Assembly (NCBI GenBank): GCA_027082825.1
Contig: JALWTO010000032.1
Coordinates: 4,792-54,873, forward strand
Source of the DNA: Acidilobaceae archaeon
Lineage (GTDB): Archaea; Thermoproteota; Thermoprotei_A; Sulfolobales; Acidilobaceae
DNA length: 50,082 bases
Direction of reading: 5' to 3'
Positions within the stretch are counted from its first letter, which is position 1, and the number at the start of each line of letters is the position of its first letter. The notes beneath the pieces were generated by a model, which made no database searches, was not told the origin of the DNA, and saw only the letters and a program-made list of their open reading frames with translations. The position numbers and the translations under genes are program-made. Shown here piece by piece: positions 8,933-17,460 of this stretch.

Positions 8933-8946
8933 CATTTTTTAAAATG
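8933..8946. promoter_or_regulatory. Palindrome in the divergent amidohydrolase / transporter promoter
   Basis: CATTTT-TT-AAAATG sits just before the binding-protein gene, flanked outward by CCAC and GTGG, which are also complementary. Upstream AGATAAATTTTTA (about 8910-8922) looks like the TATA box for the plus strand and ATAGTATATT for the minus strand. The palindrome falls at the expected transcription start, where a repressor or leader hairpin would act. Confidence 0.3.
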
Positions 8947-8959
8947 TGGTGCTAGGGAT

Positions 8960-10831
8960 ATGTCTAAATCTATTTATAAACCTGTGGTCCTAATTCTAAT
9001 AGCACTACTATTAATACAACCAGCTCTTGCTGCAATTCCTCATACAAGAACAACCTTTGTAGTTGCTAATGCCGCAAATACCTCGCAGCCTGAATGCGTT
9101 AGGATAGATCTGGCTGAAGAGATCTCCTCCCTTAATCCACTCGTAGGTAACTCTCTTGTTGATTGGTTCGTATTCAATCTAATCTATGACAAGCTTGCAA
9201 TATATAGTGTTAATCTGACCCCAGAGCCATGGCTTGCATATAACTGGACAGTCTCCCCTAACCACAAGACTTGGATCATTCATCTGGTTAAGAATGCCAC
9301 CTGGCAAGATGGAGTACCCTTTACAGCTCAAGATGTTGTCTTTACAATAAACTACATAAAACAACACAAAGAAATCTGGCTATGGCAGGCTGAAGTTGGA
9401 TACATACAAAGCGTTAAGGCCTTAAATAACTACACAGTTGAAATAAACACAACGATACCGACAGCAAACCTTCCATGGTTTGTGTTTCCAAGACTTCCAA
9501 TATTACCAAAACATATATGGGAGAATATAACTAATCCCACTAAGTATCTGAACCTTCATCCTGTGGGCAATGGACCTTTTATCCTAAAGGAGTATAAACC
9601 TGGAGAATATATGCTATTTGTGGCAAACCCACATTACTGGAGAAAGGGAGAGCCTCACGTCTCCTGCATATTGGCCAAGATAGGATTGACATCCGATACT
9701 GCTTTCTTGGAACTCAAGAAAGGTGATCTAGATATAATGGTTCTTCCTCCAGAATACGTTAAACAAGCTGAACAAGATCCACAATTAAAGGTTGTCATAA
9801 CGCCAGATATCTATTTCGATTATATAGTCCTAAACACAAAAGTATATCCACTAAATATTACTCTCTTCCGCAAAGCTCTTGCCTATGCTATAGATAAGCA
9901 AGATCTCGTTAACAGAGTTCTTCTTGGTTATGGCAAACCTCTCTACTCTGTCATTCCGCCAGCATATAAAATATGGCATAATCCCAATGTTCCAAAATAT
10001 GAATACAATCCTCAGAAGGCTAACGAAATACTTGATGAATTAGGCTTTAAACGTGGCAGCAATGGTATAAGGCTTCTGCCAAATGGGAAGCCATTACAGC
10101 TTCAAATATTAACTTTATCCACATGGCCGCCCTATGTCAGAATGGCTGATCTCTTAAAGAAATATCTACAGAACGTTGGGATAGAGCTTAAGATAGTTCC
10201 TGTTGACTGGGGAGATGAAAGCCAGAGGCTCCACAACAGAAATTACCAGATAGCTATATGGGGCTATACTGTTGCTCCGGATCCTTCAGAGTTTTTGAAG
10301 TTGTTTACAAGCTGGGCCAATCCTTACTGGAGCATGGGAGAGTGGTCAAACAAAACATATGATAAGCTGTATAGCGAACAGCTTTCAGAGTTCAACCTGA
10401 CGAAGAGAAAGGAGATCATATGGAAAATGCAGGACATGCTTGCAGAACAACTACCTATAATACCAATATGGGTTGATGATGTGATAGAAGCATATAGAGT
10501 TAATACGTTTACAGGTTGGATACCGATGCCAATGGGCATACTGGGTATCTATAACAAACTTACGTGGTTAAGTGTACATCCTGTTAGCACTACATCAACA
10601 ATGTCTACTACATCTACAACATCAACAACTTCGTCATCAACCACAACCAGTACAACTTCTTCTACTGTATCATCTACAATGTCTACTAGCCCGAGTTCAA
10701 CAAGCAGTATAACAAGTTCCTCTAGCCCGACATCCTCATCGAAGCCAACGAGTAAAACAGGAATATATGTTGCTGCTATAATTATTATTATAATAATAAT
10801 AGCTGCGATATATTATGCTCTAAGACGATAG
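8960..10831 (+). CDS. Peptide-type ABC transporter substrate-binding protein, membrane anchored
   Basis: SBP_bac_5 family protein (peptide, oligosaccharide or nickel binding). An N-terminal signal peptide (VVLILIALLLIQPALA) is followed by the binding domain with TWIIHLVKNATWQDGVPFTAQDVVFTINY and HPVGNGPFILKEY, both classic. From about residue 545 a Ser/Thr-rich stalk leads to a C-terminal transmembrane helix (AAIIIIIIIIAAIYY) ending in basic residues. This layout, tether plus anchor at the C-terminus, is the usual crenarchaeal one. Eight bases before dppB-like permease there is GGGTGATAAT. Substrate cannot be read from sequence; peptide is the default. Confidence 0.92.
   Translation: MSKSIYKPVVLILIALLLIQPALAAIPHTRTTFVVANAANTSQPECVRIDLAEEISSLNPLVGNSLVDWFVFNLIYDKLAIYSVNLTPEPWLAYNWTVSPNHKTWIIHLVKNATWQDGVPFTAQDVVFTINYIKQHKEIWLWQAEVGYIQSVKALNNYTVEINTTIPTANLPWFVFPRLPILPKHIWENITNPTKYLNLHPVGNGPFILKEYKPGEYMLFVANPHYWRKGEPHVSCILAKIGLTSDTAFLELKKGDLDIMVLPPEYVKQAEQDPQLKVVITPDIYFDYIVLNTKVYPLNITLFRKALAYAIDKQDLVNRVLLGYGKPLYSVIPPAYKIWHNPNVPKYEYNPQKANEILDELGFKRGSNGIRLLPNGKPLQLQILTLSTWPPYVRMADLLKKYLQNVGIELKIVPVDWGDESQRLHNRNYQIAIWGYTVAPDPSEFLKLFTSWANPYWSMGEWSNKTYDKLYSEQLSEFNLTKRKEIIWKMQDMLAEQLPIIPIWVDDVIEAYRVNTFTGWIPMPMGILGIYNKLTWLSVHPVSTTSTMSTTSTTSTTSSSTTTSTTSSTVSSTMSTSPSSTSSITSSSSPTSSSKPTSKTGIYVAAIIIIIIIIAAIYYALRR
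10585..10755 (+). repeat. Low-complexity Thr/Ser codon repeat (surface stalk)
   Basis: Imperfect repetition of ACA/TCA/TCT/ACT codons encodes runs such as STTSTTSTTSSSTTTS. It is the spacer between the solute-binding domain and membrane anchor, probably heavily glycosylated outside the cell. Length polymorphism between strains is likely. Confidence 0.75.
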
Positions 10832-10845
10832 GGTGATAATATAAC

Positions 10846-11847
10846 ATGTCACAAACCGCTAAAATTGCCACTAGCTTTTCGAGATATCTTACTAAAAGAA
10901 TAATCTTTCTCATAGTAACTTTTTTTATTATAATATCAATTAATTTTTTTCTACCTAGATTAATGCCTGGAACTCCTGCAGATTATCTAGCCCGAGGTCC
11001 TATGCTAACAACCCAAGAAAGACTTAAGCTAATTAGGGAGTTTGGACTTGATAAACCACTTTGGGAACAATACCTTCTCTATATAAAGAATATACTACAT
11101 GGAAACCTAGGCCTTTCCTACAAATACTATCCTGAGACTGTTTGGCACGTAATAATGACAAGAATGCCCTATACTCTCTTCCTACTTGGGATATCATACA
11201 CTATAGCTACAATAATTGGAATAGTCCTTGGAGCCTATGCTGCATGGAGAAGAAACTCAGCCCTAGACCTATCAACTACTAGTTTTGCATTTCTGATGAG
11301 AAGTATGCCTATTTTCTGGCTTGGTATGGTAATGCTCTACGTTTTTGGAGTTGAGCTTGGCTGGTTTCCACTAAGTGGTGCTCTAACACCTGGAGTTATT
11401 TATACATCAAAGCTTGCTATGTTAAAAGACCTTTTCAGACACTCAGTCTTACCAATGATAACAATAATATTGTTTCTCATAGGACCGCCATTCCTTCTTG
11501 CAAGGTCATTGGTTTCAGATGCATTGACAGAACCATATATCCAGACGGCACTAGCCAAAGGCCTGCCCCTAAGGGATGTTATATTTAAGCATGCTTTAAG
11601 GCCTGTCTCATTGCCTCTTTCTACATATACTGCAATACTTCTTGGATATGTAGTTGGAGGAGCTGTTTTTACAGAGACTGTTTTCGATTGGCCTGGTGTA
11701 GGCAAGCTCATCTATGAGGCTGTTATGAGAAGAGATTATCCATTAATACAGGGAACGTTTTTCATAATTGCTGTGAGTGTTCTTCTTGCCAATTTCATTG
11801 TAGATCTAGTTTATGCATTCCTAGACCCAAGAGTAAGACTTCAATAA
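10846..11847 (+). CDS. Peptide-type ABC transporter permease (DppB-like)
   Basis: Inner-membrane permease of the DppB/OppB type: an N-terminal helix (RIIFLIVTFFIIISINFFLP), the LMPGTPADYL motif, then a five-helix binding-protein-dependent transport domain with coupling loop AKGLPLRDVIFKHALRPVSLP. GGAVFTETVFDWPGVGKL near the C-terminus is diagnostic. It follows the binding protein by 14 bases and precedes the DppC-like gene by 15, so the three are one operon. Confidence 0.92.
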   Translation: MSQTAKIATSFSRYLTKRIIFLIVTFFIIISINFFLPRLMPGTPADYLARGPMLTTQERLKLIREFGLDKPLWEQYLLYIKNILHGNLGLSYKYYPETVWHVIMTRMPYTLFLLGISYTIATIIGIVLGAYAAWRRNSALDLSTTSFAFLMRSMPIFWLGMVMLYVFGVELGWFPLSGALTPGVIYTSKLAMLKDLFRHSVLPMITIILFLIGPPFLLARSLVSDALTEPYIQTALAKGLPLRDVIFKHALRPVSLPLSTYTAILLGYVVGGAVFTETVFDWPGVGKLIYEAVMRRDYPLIQGTFFIIAVSVLLANFIVDLVYAFLDPRVRLQ

Positions 11848-11862
11848 ACAGAGGTGTGAAAT

Positions 11863-12702
11863 ATGGAAATTAAGGGCTTCTTAACATTTCTAAGATATAA
11901 TAAGCTTGCTCTCACAGGTACAGTAATAATTGCCATACTTTCTATAATTGCTATAACGGCTCCTTATATAACTCCCTATAATCCAACTGCAATTACAGGC
12001 CCTCCTTATGCTTCTCCTAACAAGCAACACCTATTAGGCACTGATGACATAGGGCATGATATATTAAGCCAGTTAATATATGGCAGTAGAACAAGCTTGT
12101 TAGTAGGGACACTTGGTGCTTTAGGTTGTGTATCTGTTGGTATTCTTATAGGCCTTGTTGCAGGATTCGCTGGAGGAGTTATTGACGAGATTTTGATGAG
12201 ACTTACAGATATTGTCCTTGTAATACCATATATAGTCTTTGTCATCGTCCTTGTTGCATACCTAGGACCAAGTGTATGGAATATAATACTTTCGATAACG
12301 GTTCTCGGATGGCCCAGTATAGCCAGAATGGTAAGATCTTATGTAATGTCACTTAAGACAAGTCTTTACGTAGAAGCAGCCATAAGTCTTGGTGCAGGCA
12401 GGTCTTATATAATGAGATATCATATATTTCCTGGTCTCATACCACTTATAATACCTGTCTATGTTCTAACCATAGTTGATAGCATATTAACTGAAGCCGG
12501 TCTAAGCTTCTTAGGCTTAGGGGATCCTACTAAAGTAAGCTGGGGACTTCTTCTTTACTATGCGCAAATACGTGGAGCCTTTGTTAGAGGCATGTGGTGG
12601 TGGGTCATACCTCCAGGTTTGATGATAACTATAACAGGCCTTGGCTTTCTATTACTTGGAACAGGCCTTGAAGAGTACTTCAATCCTAGATTCAGGAAGT
12701 AG
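11863..12702 (+). CDS. Peptide-type ABC transporter permease (DppC-like)
   Basis: Second permease: HLLGTDDIGHDILSQLIYGSRTSL and the coupling loop EAAISLGAGRSYIMRYHIFPGLIPL are classic for DppC/OppC, as is LTEAGLSFLGLGDP. GAGGTGTGAAAT precedes the ATG. The 3' end overlaps the convergent Lrp gene by 11 bases. No DppD/DppF ATPase gene follows, although such ATPases are needed for transport, so they must be encoded elsewhere. Confidence 0.92.
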   Translation: MEIKGFLTFLRYNKLALTGTVIIAILSIIAITAPYITPYNPTAITGPPYASPNKQHLLGTDDIGHDILSQLIYGSRTSLLVGTLGALGCVSVGILIGLVAGFAGGVIDEILMRLTDIVLVIPYIVFVIVLVAYLGPSVWNIILSITVLGWPSIARMVRSYVMSLKTSLYVEAAISLGAGRSYIMRYHIFPGLIPLIIPVYVLTIVDSILTEAGLSFLGLGDPTKVSWGLLLYYAQIRGAFVRGMWWWVIPPGLMITITGLGFLLLGTGLEEYFNPRFRK

Positions 12703-13189
12703 TAGCGTCTTTCTTTTTCACACTAGGTATCTCAACTCTAGGATCCTCTTTTATTATATCAACTATCACATGTGTTGAGGTCCTCTCTATTTCCTCTATT
12801 GACAGGAAAGCATTTATCATGTTTCTTACACTATCAAGATTCTTATGTCTTGCAAGGACAATGAAATCTATCTCACCCAATATGAAATAAACAGCCCAGA
12901 CACCTGGTATCCTTGCTATCTTTTCTCCTACCCTTTTATGATATCCTGGGCCATACTTTGCTCTAACAAGAGATATTGTCAGGTAATCCTGATTAAGGGA
13001 TTCTGGATTGACTTTGGCATAGCAACCTTGTATTATTCCTGCCTCTTCTAACCTCTTTATTCTATAGTGTATAGTCGATTTATTCTTGTTAAGCCTTTTT
13101 GCTATATCGTTTATGGTAGTTCTACAGTCTTCTTGAAGTATTTTAAGTATCTCAAGATCCATTTCGTCTAGTGACGTACCTCTGACCAC
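12692..13189 (-). CDS. Lrp/AsnC-family transcriptional regulator
   Basis: N-terminal winged HTH (LDEMDLEILKILQEDCRTTI and the recognition helix in NKSTIHYRIKRLEEAG) followed by a RAM-type effector domain (GEIDFIVLARHKNLDSVRNM). Length 165 is normal. The start is a GTG at 13189; a later ATG would cut into helix 1. Members sense amino acids and form octamers. It lies tail-to-tail with the peptide transporter and head-to-head with the BPL_N gene, so it may regulate either. The lysine-rich tail (VKKKDATTS) is unremarkable. Confidence 0.9.
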   Translation of the reverse strand: MVRGTSLDEMDLEILKILQEDCRTTINDIAKRLNKNKSTIHYRIKRLEEAGIIQGCYAKVNPESLNQDYLTISLVRAKYGPGYHKRVGEKIARIPGVWAVYFILGEIDFIVLARHKNLDSVRNMINAFLSIEEIERTSTHVIVDIIKEDPRVEIPSVKKKDATTS

Positions 13190-13261
13190 TACATACCACC
13201 AACGCCTAATTTAACATCTATTATTATCTATCCCAGATTTATAGTTTATAGGAGATGATGG

Positions 13262-14053
13262 ATGAAGTTGGAAACACAAAGGAGAGTATTTTTGGTAATA
13301 ATAATAGCCGTCATTATAATCACAATTGCCAGTGGCCTTTGGATACTAAAACTTCATAATTCAAAGATCACTAACACTACACAAAAAGTTTCATGCCACA
13401 GAACAATTAGAGTTGCAATTTATAATGACACAGGAGTTTGGGGGTCCGGAATTGATGCCATTATGCTCTATCTCAAATCAAGAGGGATAAGTTTTTCCTT
13501 AATAAATGCCACAGCTATCAAAAATGGTGGCCTAGAGAACTTCACTATACTAATAATGCCAGGAGGTTGGGCCTATGACTACTGGCTTGCCTTAGGGTAC
13601 AAGGGTAATGAAATGATAAAGGAGTTTGTCAAGGATGGCGGAGCTTATCTGGGAATATGTGCTGGTGCTTACTATGCCTCTAAGGCAATAATGTGGGAAG
13701 CAGGAATCTATCATTATTCTCTAGGTATTGCAAACCTTGTGGCTATAGGCCCTAAGAAAAACTACACTTGGCCATCAGAGATAATTTTGAAGATAAACTC
13801 TACGGAAAAAGGAATAAAATTAGGATTTAACAAGACCTTTAATGCTGTTTATATAGGAGGACCAGAATTCGGATATCTATCAAAAAATATTACAGTCCTG
13901 GCTGTCTATGGTGATGATGGAAAACCAGCTATTGTCTTAACAGGTTATGGCAAGGGTAAGATAGCACTAAGTGGAATTCATTTAGAGGTTAGAGAAAGTA
14001 CTTGGAAGGTTCTTGATCTGCTTTTAAATTATTTAAGTGAGTGCAAAAAATGA
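13262..14053 (+). CDS. Membrane-anchored BPL_N-type (class I glutaminase-like) protein
   Basis: A single N-terminal transmembrane helix (VFLVIIIAVIIITIASGLWIL) places the rest outside the cell. The globular part resembles the BPL_N domain, a glutamine-amidotransferase-like fold named from the N-terminus of eukaryotic biotin-protein ligase: IRVAIYNDTGVWGSGIDAIM, the MPGGWA turn, GAYLGICAGAYYAS with a nucleophile-elbow cysteine, and a late SGIHLEVRE in the position of the catalytic His. Role unknown; an extracytoplasmic hydrolase or ligand-binding protein is possible. GGAGATGATGG precedes the ATG. Seven putative N-glycosylation sites (NxS/T) support an outside location. Confidence 0.7.
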   Translation: MKLETQRRVFLVIIIAVIIITIASGLWILKLHNSKITNTTQKVSCHRTIRVAIYNDTGVWGSGIDAIMLYLKSRGISFSLINATAIKNGGLENFTILIMPGGWAYDYWLALGYKGNEMIKEFVKDGGAYLGICAGAYYASKAIMWEAGIYHYSLGIANLVAIGPKKNYTWPSEIILKINSTEKGIKLGFNKTFNAVYIGGPEFGYLSKNITVLAVYGDDGKPAIVLTGYGKGKIALSGIHLEVRESTWKVLDLLLNYLSECKK

Positions 14054-14132
14054 CTCAATATTATTTTAAGGTATGGGACTTTTAAAAAAGTATTCCTGGC
14101 CCTGAGATAAAATAAAGTGAATATCATTTAAA

Positions 14133-14147
14133 AATAACCCGGTTATT
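14133..14147. promoter_or_regulatory. Palindromic operator candidate upstream of pdxST
   Basis: AATAACC-C-GGTTATT is a perfect palindrome with 7-base arms. It sits about 16-20 bases upstream of the TATA-like GTATATTT (14163-14170). Nearly the same palindrome precedes thiC (25947-25961). The position upstream of the TATA box would suit an activator; overlap with the TFB-recognition region could also suit a repressor. Confidence 0.6.
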
Positions 14148-14208
14148 CTTTAGAGAATAAGTGTATATTTGTTCTAAAAGACAGTAACAAAATGAGGGTG
14201 TATAGACT

Positions 14209-15252
14209 TTGATCAAACCCTCGTCTTATCATTCAGGCCTTGTAGATGTTGGATTTAATGAGATAGTTGAGTTCTTTTACAGACTTGCCGAAGCTACTGA
14301 TAAATTAAAAGAGGAAGGCCTCTTTTCCTATCAGACTTCTCCTCTTCCAGAGCGAATAACTATACCAACAAGAGGAACCATCTCTGTAAAGTTAGGCTTT
14401 CCAGTGTATCAGAAAGGAGGAGTTGTTATGGATGTCACAAACGTTGAACAGGCTGAAATAGCTGAGGATGCTGGTGCTGTTGCAGTTATGGTTCTCGATA
14501 AGCTACCTTATGACGTCAGGAGAAGCGGAGGAGTAGCCAGAATGGCAGACATAAAGATCATAGAAGAAGTTATGGAGACCATAACAATACCTGTTATGGC
14601 AAAGGTCAGAATAGGACACTACATGGAGGCCAAGATTCTTGAACAAATTGGAGTTGATATGATTGATGAAAGTGAAGTCTTGACACCAGTTGATGAGAAA
14701 CATCATATAAACAAATGGATGTTTAATATTCCATTCATAAATGGAGCAAGAGAGCTTGGAGAGGCCCTAAGAAGGATAACCGAAGGGGCTGCTATGATAA
14801 GAACTAAGGGAGAAGCTGGTACTGGGAATGTTGCTGAAGCAGTGAGACATATGAAGATAATAATGAAGGATATAAAACTACTAGGACGTATGTCAGAGGA
14901 AGAAAGGCTTAGAAAGGCAAGAGAGTATGGAGTCCCTTACCAATTAGTCGATCTTACAGCCAAACTCGGAAGACTTCCTATTGTAAACTTCGCTGCAGGA
15001 GGAATAGCTACACCTGCAGATGCTGCTCTAATGATGTGGCTTGGAGCTGATGGAATATTTGTAGGCTCAGGTATTTTCAAGAGTCAAGACCCTCCAGAGA
15101 GAGCAACTGCCATAGTTCTTGCAACAAGTATGTGGAATGACCCAGAATACATTGCCGAGGCACAGAGAATGATAAGCGAACAGAAAAGCATGATGGGAAT
15201 CGACATAAAACAGTTGAAACCAGAAGAGCTACTACAGACAAGAGGTGTTTAA
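14209..15252 (+). CDS. pdxS: Pyridoxal 5'-phosphate synthase, PdxS (Pdx1) subunit
   Basis: Makes PLP from ribose 5-phosphate, glyceraldehyde 3-phosphate and ammonia supplied by PdxT. The barrel is recognisable from [25 protein letters not shown], the active-site lysine in VLDKLPYD (about residue 97) and the second lysine in MAKVRIGH (about 130). [15 protein letters not shown] and [23 protein letters not shown] are likewise invariant motifs. It starts at TTG with GAGGGTG eight bases upstream. Length (347) is a little above bacterial PdxS because of the N-terminal extension ([20 protein letters not shown]) ahead of the usual start of the barrel. Confidence 0.96.
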   Translation: MIKPSSYHSGLVDVGFNEIVEFFYRLAEATDKLKEEGLFSYQTSPLPERITIPTRGTISVKLGFPVYQKGGVVMDVTNVEQAEIAEDAGAVAVMVLDKLPYDVRRSGGVARMADIKIIEEVMETITIPVMAKVRIGHYMEAKILEQIGVDMIDESEVLTPVDEKHHINKWMFNIPFINGARELGEALRRITEGAAMIRTKGEAGTGNVAEAVRHMKIIMKDIKLLGRMSEEERLRKAREYGVPYQLVDLTAKLGRLPIVNFAAGGIATPADAALMMWLGADGIFVGSGIFKSQDPPERATAIVLATSMWNDPEYIAEAQRMISEQKSMMGIDIKQLKPEELLQTRGV

Positions 15253-15256
15253 CGAA

Positions 15257-15865
15257 TTGATAAGGGTCGGGATAATAGCTCTTCAAGGTGGAGTTGCTGA
15301 ACATCAACATATGGTTAAACTTGCGGCTGAGAAGATAAAGACACAAGCTGAGCCAGTCTTTGTCAGAAAGGATAATGACCTAAAGAATATAGACGCCATA
15401 ATAGTTCCTGGAGGAGAATCAACAACAATGGGAATTCTTGCAAAAAGAACTGGACTTTTAGATAAGATAAAAGAGATTATTCTTGATGGGACTCCGACAT
15501 TAGGAACATGTGCAGGCGCAATTTTAATGGCAAAGAAGCTCTTAGGTATCAGAGGCAAACAACCCATGCTAAGAGTAATGGACGTTGAGGTTCACAGAAA
15601 CTACTTTGGAAGACAGAGGGAAAGTTTTGAAATAGATCTTAACATAGACTTCCTCGAAGGACCCCCATTTAGAGGGATATTCATTAGAGCCCCAGCATTT
15701 ACAGACTTCTGGAACGGTGCCAAATCAGCAGCATCAATAAGTGTTGATGGGAAGAAAGTTGACGTTGTTGCTATTGAAGAATCAATGATAGCTACAAGTT
15801 TCCATCCTGAACTAACAGGAGATACTAGAATCCATGAATATCTTATAAAGTTGGCCAAAAAGTAA
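15257..15865 (+). CDS. pdxT: Pyridoxal 5'-phosphate synthase, PdxT glutaminase subunit
   Basis: Class I glutaminase partner of PdxS. GIIALQGGVAEH at the N-terminus, PGGESTTMG, the nucleophile cysteine in LGTCAGAI (about residue 84) and the His/Glu pair in SFHPELTGD identify it. The track's GTG at 15245 lies inside the ribosome site AGAGGTG (15241-15247); the TTG at 15257 is correctly spaced and gives MIRVGIIALQGG, which fits the family's N-terminus, so I use it. It begins four bases after pdxS and forms an operon with it. Confidence 0.95.
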   Translation: MIRVGIIALQGGVAEHQHMVKLAAEKIKTQAEPVFVRKDNDLKNIDAIIVPGGESTTMGILAKRTGLLDKIKEIILDGTPTLGTCAGAILMAKKLLGIRGKQPMLRVMDVEVHRNYFGRQRESFEIDLNIDFLEGPPFRGIFIRAPAFTDFWNGAKSAASISVDGKKVDVVAIEESMIATSFHPELTGDTRIHEYLIKLAKK

Positions 15866-15925
15866 TTTTTAAATTATTTTAAAGATATTTTAATATAATT
15901 TAGTTATTTTAATTCATAATAAATT

Positions 15926-17191
15926 ATGAATAAGCATTTAATAACCAGAATTTTTTCATGCACAACTAAGGTGAGCCTAACGGATCCGGGGCTCATTAGT
16001 GGTGGTAATACTGCATTTGTTCTACTCTCTGCAGCTCTCGTAATGATAATGACACCAGGACTAGGGTTCTTCTATGGAGGCTTAGTCGGAAAGAAAAACG
16101 CATTAACAATACTAATGGAGTCCTTCTTCTCATTAGGATGGACAACAATACTATGGGTCCTTATAGGATTTTCACTAGCCTTCGGGCCAGATGTCGGGAA
16201 AGTTATTGGAAGTCTTCACTACGCTCTTCTAATGAATATTCATGAGACAACATCTCTAGCGGCTTACCAAATACCCCTTCTAGGGTTTGCTATGTTCCAG
16301 TTAATGTTTGCAGTAATAACCCCAGCACTAATAACTGGTGCATTTGCCAATAAAATGAGGTTCAAGGCATACATAGCGTTTCTGACACTCTGGCTTTTCC
16401 TGGTATACTTCCCAGTCGCTCATTGGATTTGGGGAGGAGGATTTCTTCATCGATGGGGTGTCGAAGATTTCGCTGGAGGAATAGTCGTTCATGAACTTGC
16501 TGGTTTTTCAGCTCTAGCAACAGTGTTCTTCTTAGGTCCAAGGAAGTACAAGGACAATCCCCATAATATTATGTTTATAGCTTTGGGAACGGCCCTTCTG
16601 TGGTTCGGCTGGTTTGGTTTCAATGCAGGAAGTGCCCTTAGAGCTGGAGGGGATGCAAGTGTTGCATTTGCCAATACACAAATAGCTGCAGCGTTCGCGG
16701 CCATAACCTGGATTTTGCTTGACGTAGCTAAGGGTAATAAGATTTCCACGACAGGTTTCTGTACTGGGGCAATAGCTGGACTTGCAACCGTTACACCCAC
16801 AGCAGGATACATACCTCCATGGGCAGCCATGATCGTTGGAATAGTCGCTGCCCTTGTGGCATATGCCTCAGTTAACTACAGAGCCAAGAAAAACTGGGAT
16901 GATGTCCTTGATGTCTGGGGAGTTCACGGTATGGGAGGTTTAACTGGGATAATACTTCTGGGGATATTTGGCTCTTCTAAGATTCTAGGGTCGAATGGTC
17001 TTATCTATGGAGGCTATGCATTCTTTGGTAAAGAAGTTGTTGCAACAGCAATTGGGGCGGCCTATCCGTTCGTTTTAACATATATAATACTATGGATAAT
17101 CAGTAAATTTACAGAGGTTAAGGTTCCTGAGGAAGAACAGAAGGAAGGACTGGACATGATAGAACTGGGTGAAAATGCATACGGGTCCTAA
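15926..17191 (+). CDS. amt: Ammonium transporter, Amt family
   Basis: Eleven-helix ammonium channel/transporter. TPGLGFFYGGLVGKKN, the first pore histidine in VVHELAGFSALA and the second in VWGVHGMGGLTG are characteristic. The C-terminal tail is short (EVKVPEEEQKEGLDMIELGE). No GlnK/PII gene is adjacent, unlike most amt loci. An AT-rich run (ATATTTTAATATAATTTAG) 30-50 bases upstream contains the promoter. The ATG has no evident ribosome site, consistent with a short leader. It follows pdxT by 60 bases and may have its own transcript. Confidence 0.93.
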   Translation: MNKHLITRIFSCTTKVSLTDPGLISGGNTAFVLLSAALVMIMTPGLGFFYGGLVGKKNALTILMESFFSLGWTTILWVLIGFSLAFGPDVGKVIGSLHYALLMNIHETTSLAAYQIPLLGFAMFQLMFAVITPALITGAFANKMRFKAYIAFLTLWLFLVYFPVAHWIWGGGFLHRWGVEDFAGGIVVHELAGFSALATVFFLGPRKYKDNPHNIMFIALGTALLWFGWFGFNAGSALRAGGDASVAFANTQIAAAFAAITWILLDVAKGNKISTTGFCTGAIAGLATVTPTAGYIPPWAAMIVGIVAALVAYASVNYRAKKNWDDVLDVWGVHGMGGLTGIILLGIFGSSKILGSNGLIYGGYAFFGKEVVATAIGAAYPFVLTYIILWIISKFTEVKVPEEEQKEGLDMIELGENAYGS

Positions 17192-17225
17192 AAACACAGC
17201 TATACAACCCTTGATGAAATTAAAC

Positions 17226-17238
17226 TTTTTGATTTTTT
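17226..17238 (+). terminator. Oligo-T terminator after amt
   Basis: TTTTTGATTTTTTG lies 35 bases past the amt stop. Double T-runs without a hairpin are the usual archaeal intrinsic termination signal. Confidence 0.5.
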
Positions 17239-17270
17239 GATCTAAATCCTATTAATTATTTAAATACTAA

Positions 17271-17322
17271 GGAGTGTTCCTCGACCCCACTTACAAGCGT
17301 CACAAGGGCCTCGTTGTCACTC
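17271..17322. other. GC-rich island in an AT-rich gap
   Basis: About 45 bases (CTCGACCCCACTTACAAGCG..GTTGTCAC) are close to 58% G+C by hand count, while the flanking 17192-17460 gap is strongly AT-rich. In AT-rich hyperthermophiles such islands can mark structured RNAs. I found no tRNA fold, no C/D-box pair and no strong hairpin in it, so I only mark it. Confidence 0.25.
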
Positions 17323-17348
17323 TAAAAATCTCTGATATAATAAGCATA

Positions 17349-17358
17349 AGTGATCACT
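17349..17358. promoter_or_regulatory. Palindrome upstream of the DUF169 operon
   Basis: AGTGATCACT is a perfect 10-base palindrome, and a further half site (AGTGAT) follows at about 17369. They lie about 50 bases upstream of the TATA-like TTTTTATTAAG (17404-17414) of the DUF169 gene. Operator role is inferred only from position. Confidence 0.3.
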
Positions 17359-17460
17359 ACTTTCTTTATAGTGATTTAAAGTTTTTTTAAGGTATGAACA
17401 GAATTTTTATTAAGAAATCTCTTTATTCCACTTAACTCCCACCAATCTATGGTGTGAAAG

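Noticed and set aside
10585-10755. Thr/Ser codon repeat as a CRISPR or tandem-repeat array
   Set aside because: It is in frame inside the binding-protein gene and codes for the usual crenarchaeal stalk; there are no regular spacers.
17192-17460. C/D-box sRNA in the amt-DUF169 gap (TTGATGA near 17211)
   Set aside because: No box D at a suitable distance and no second box pair.
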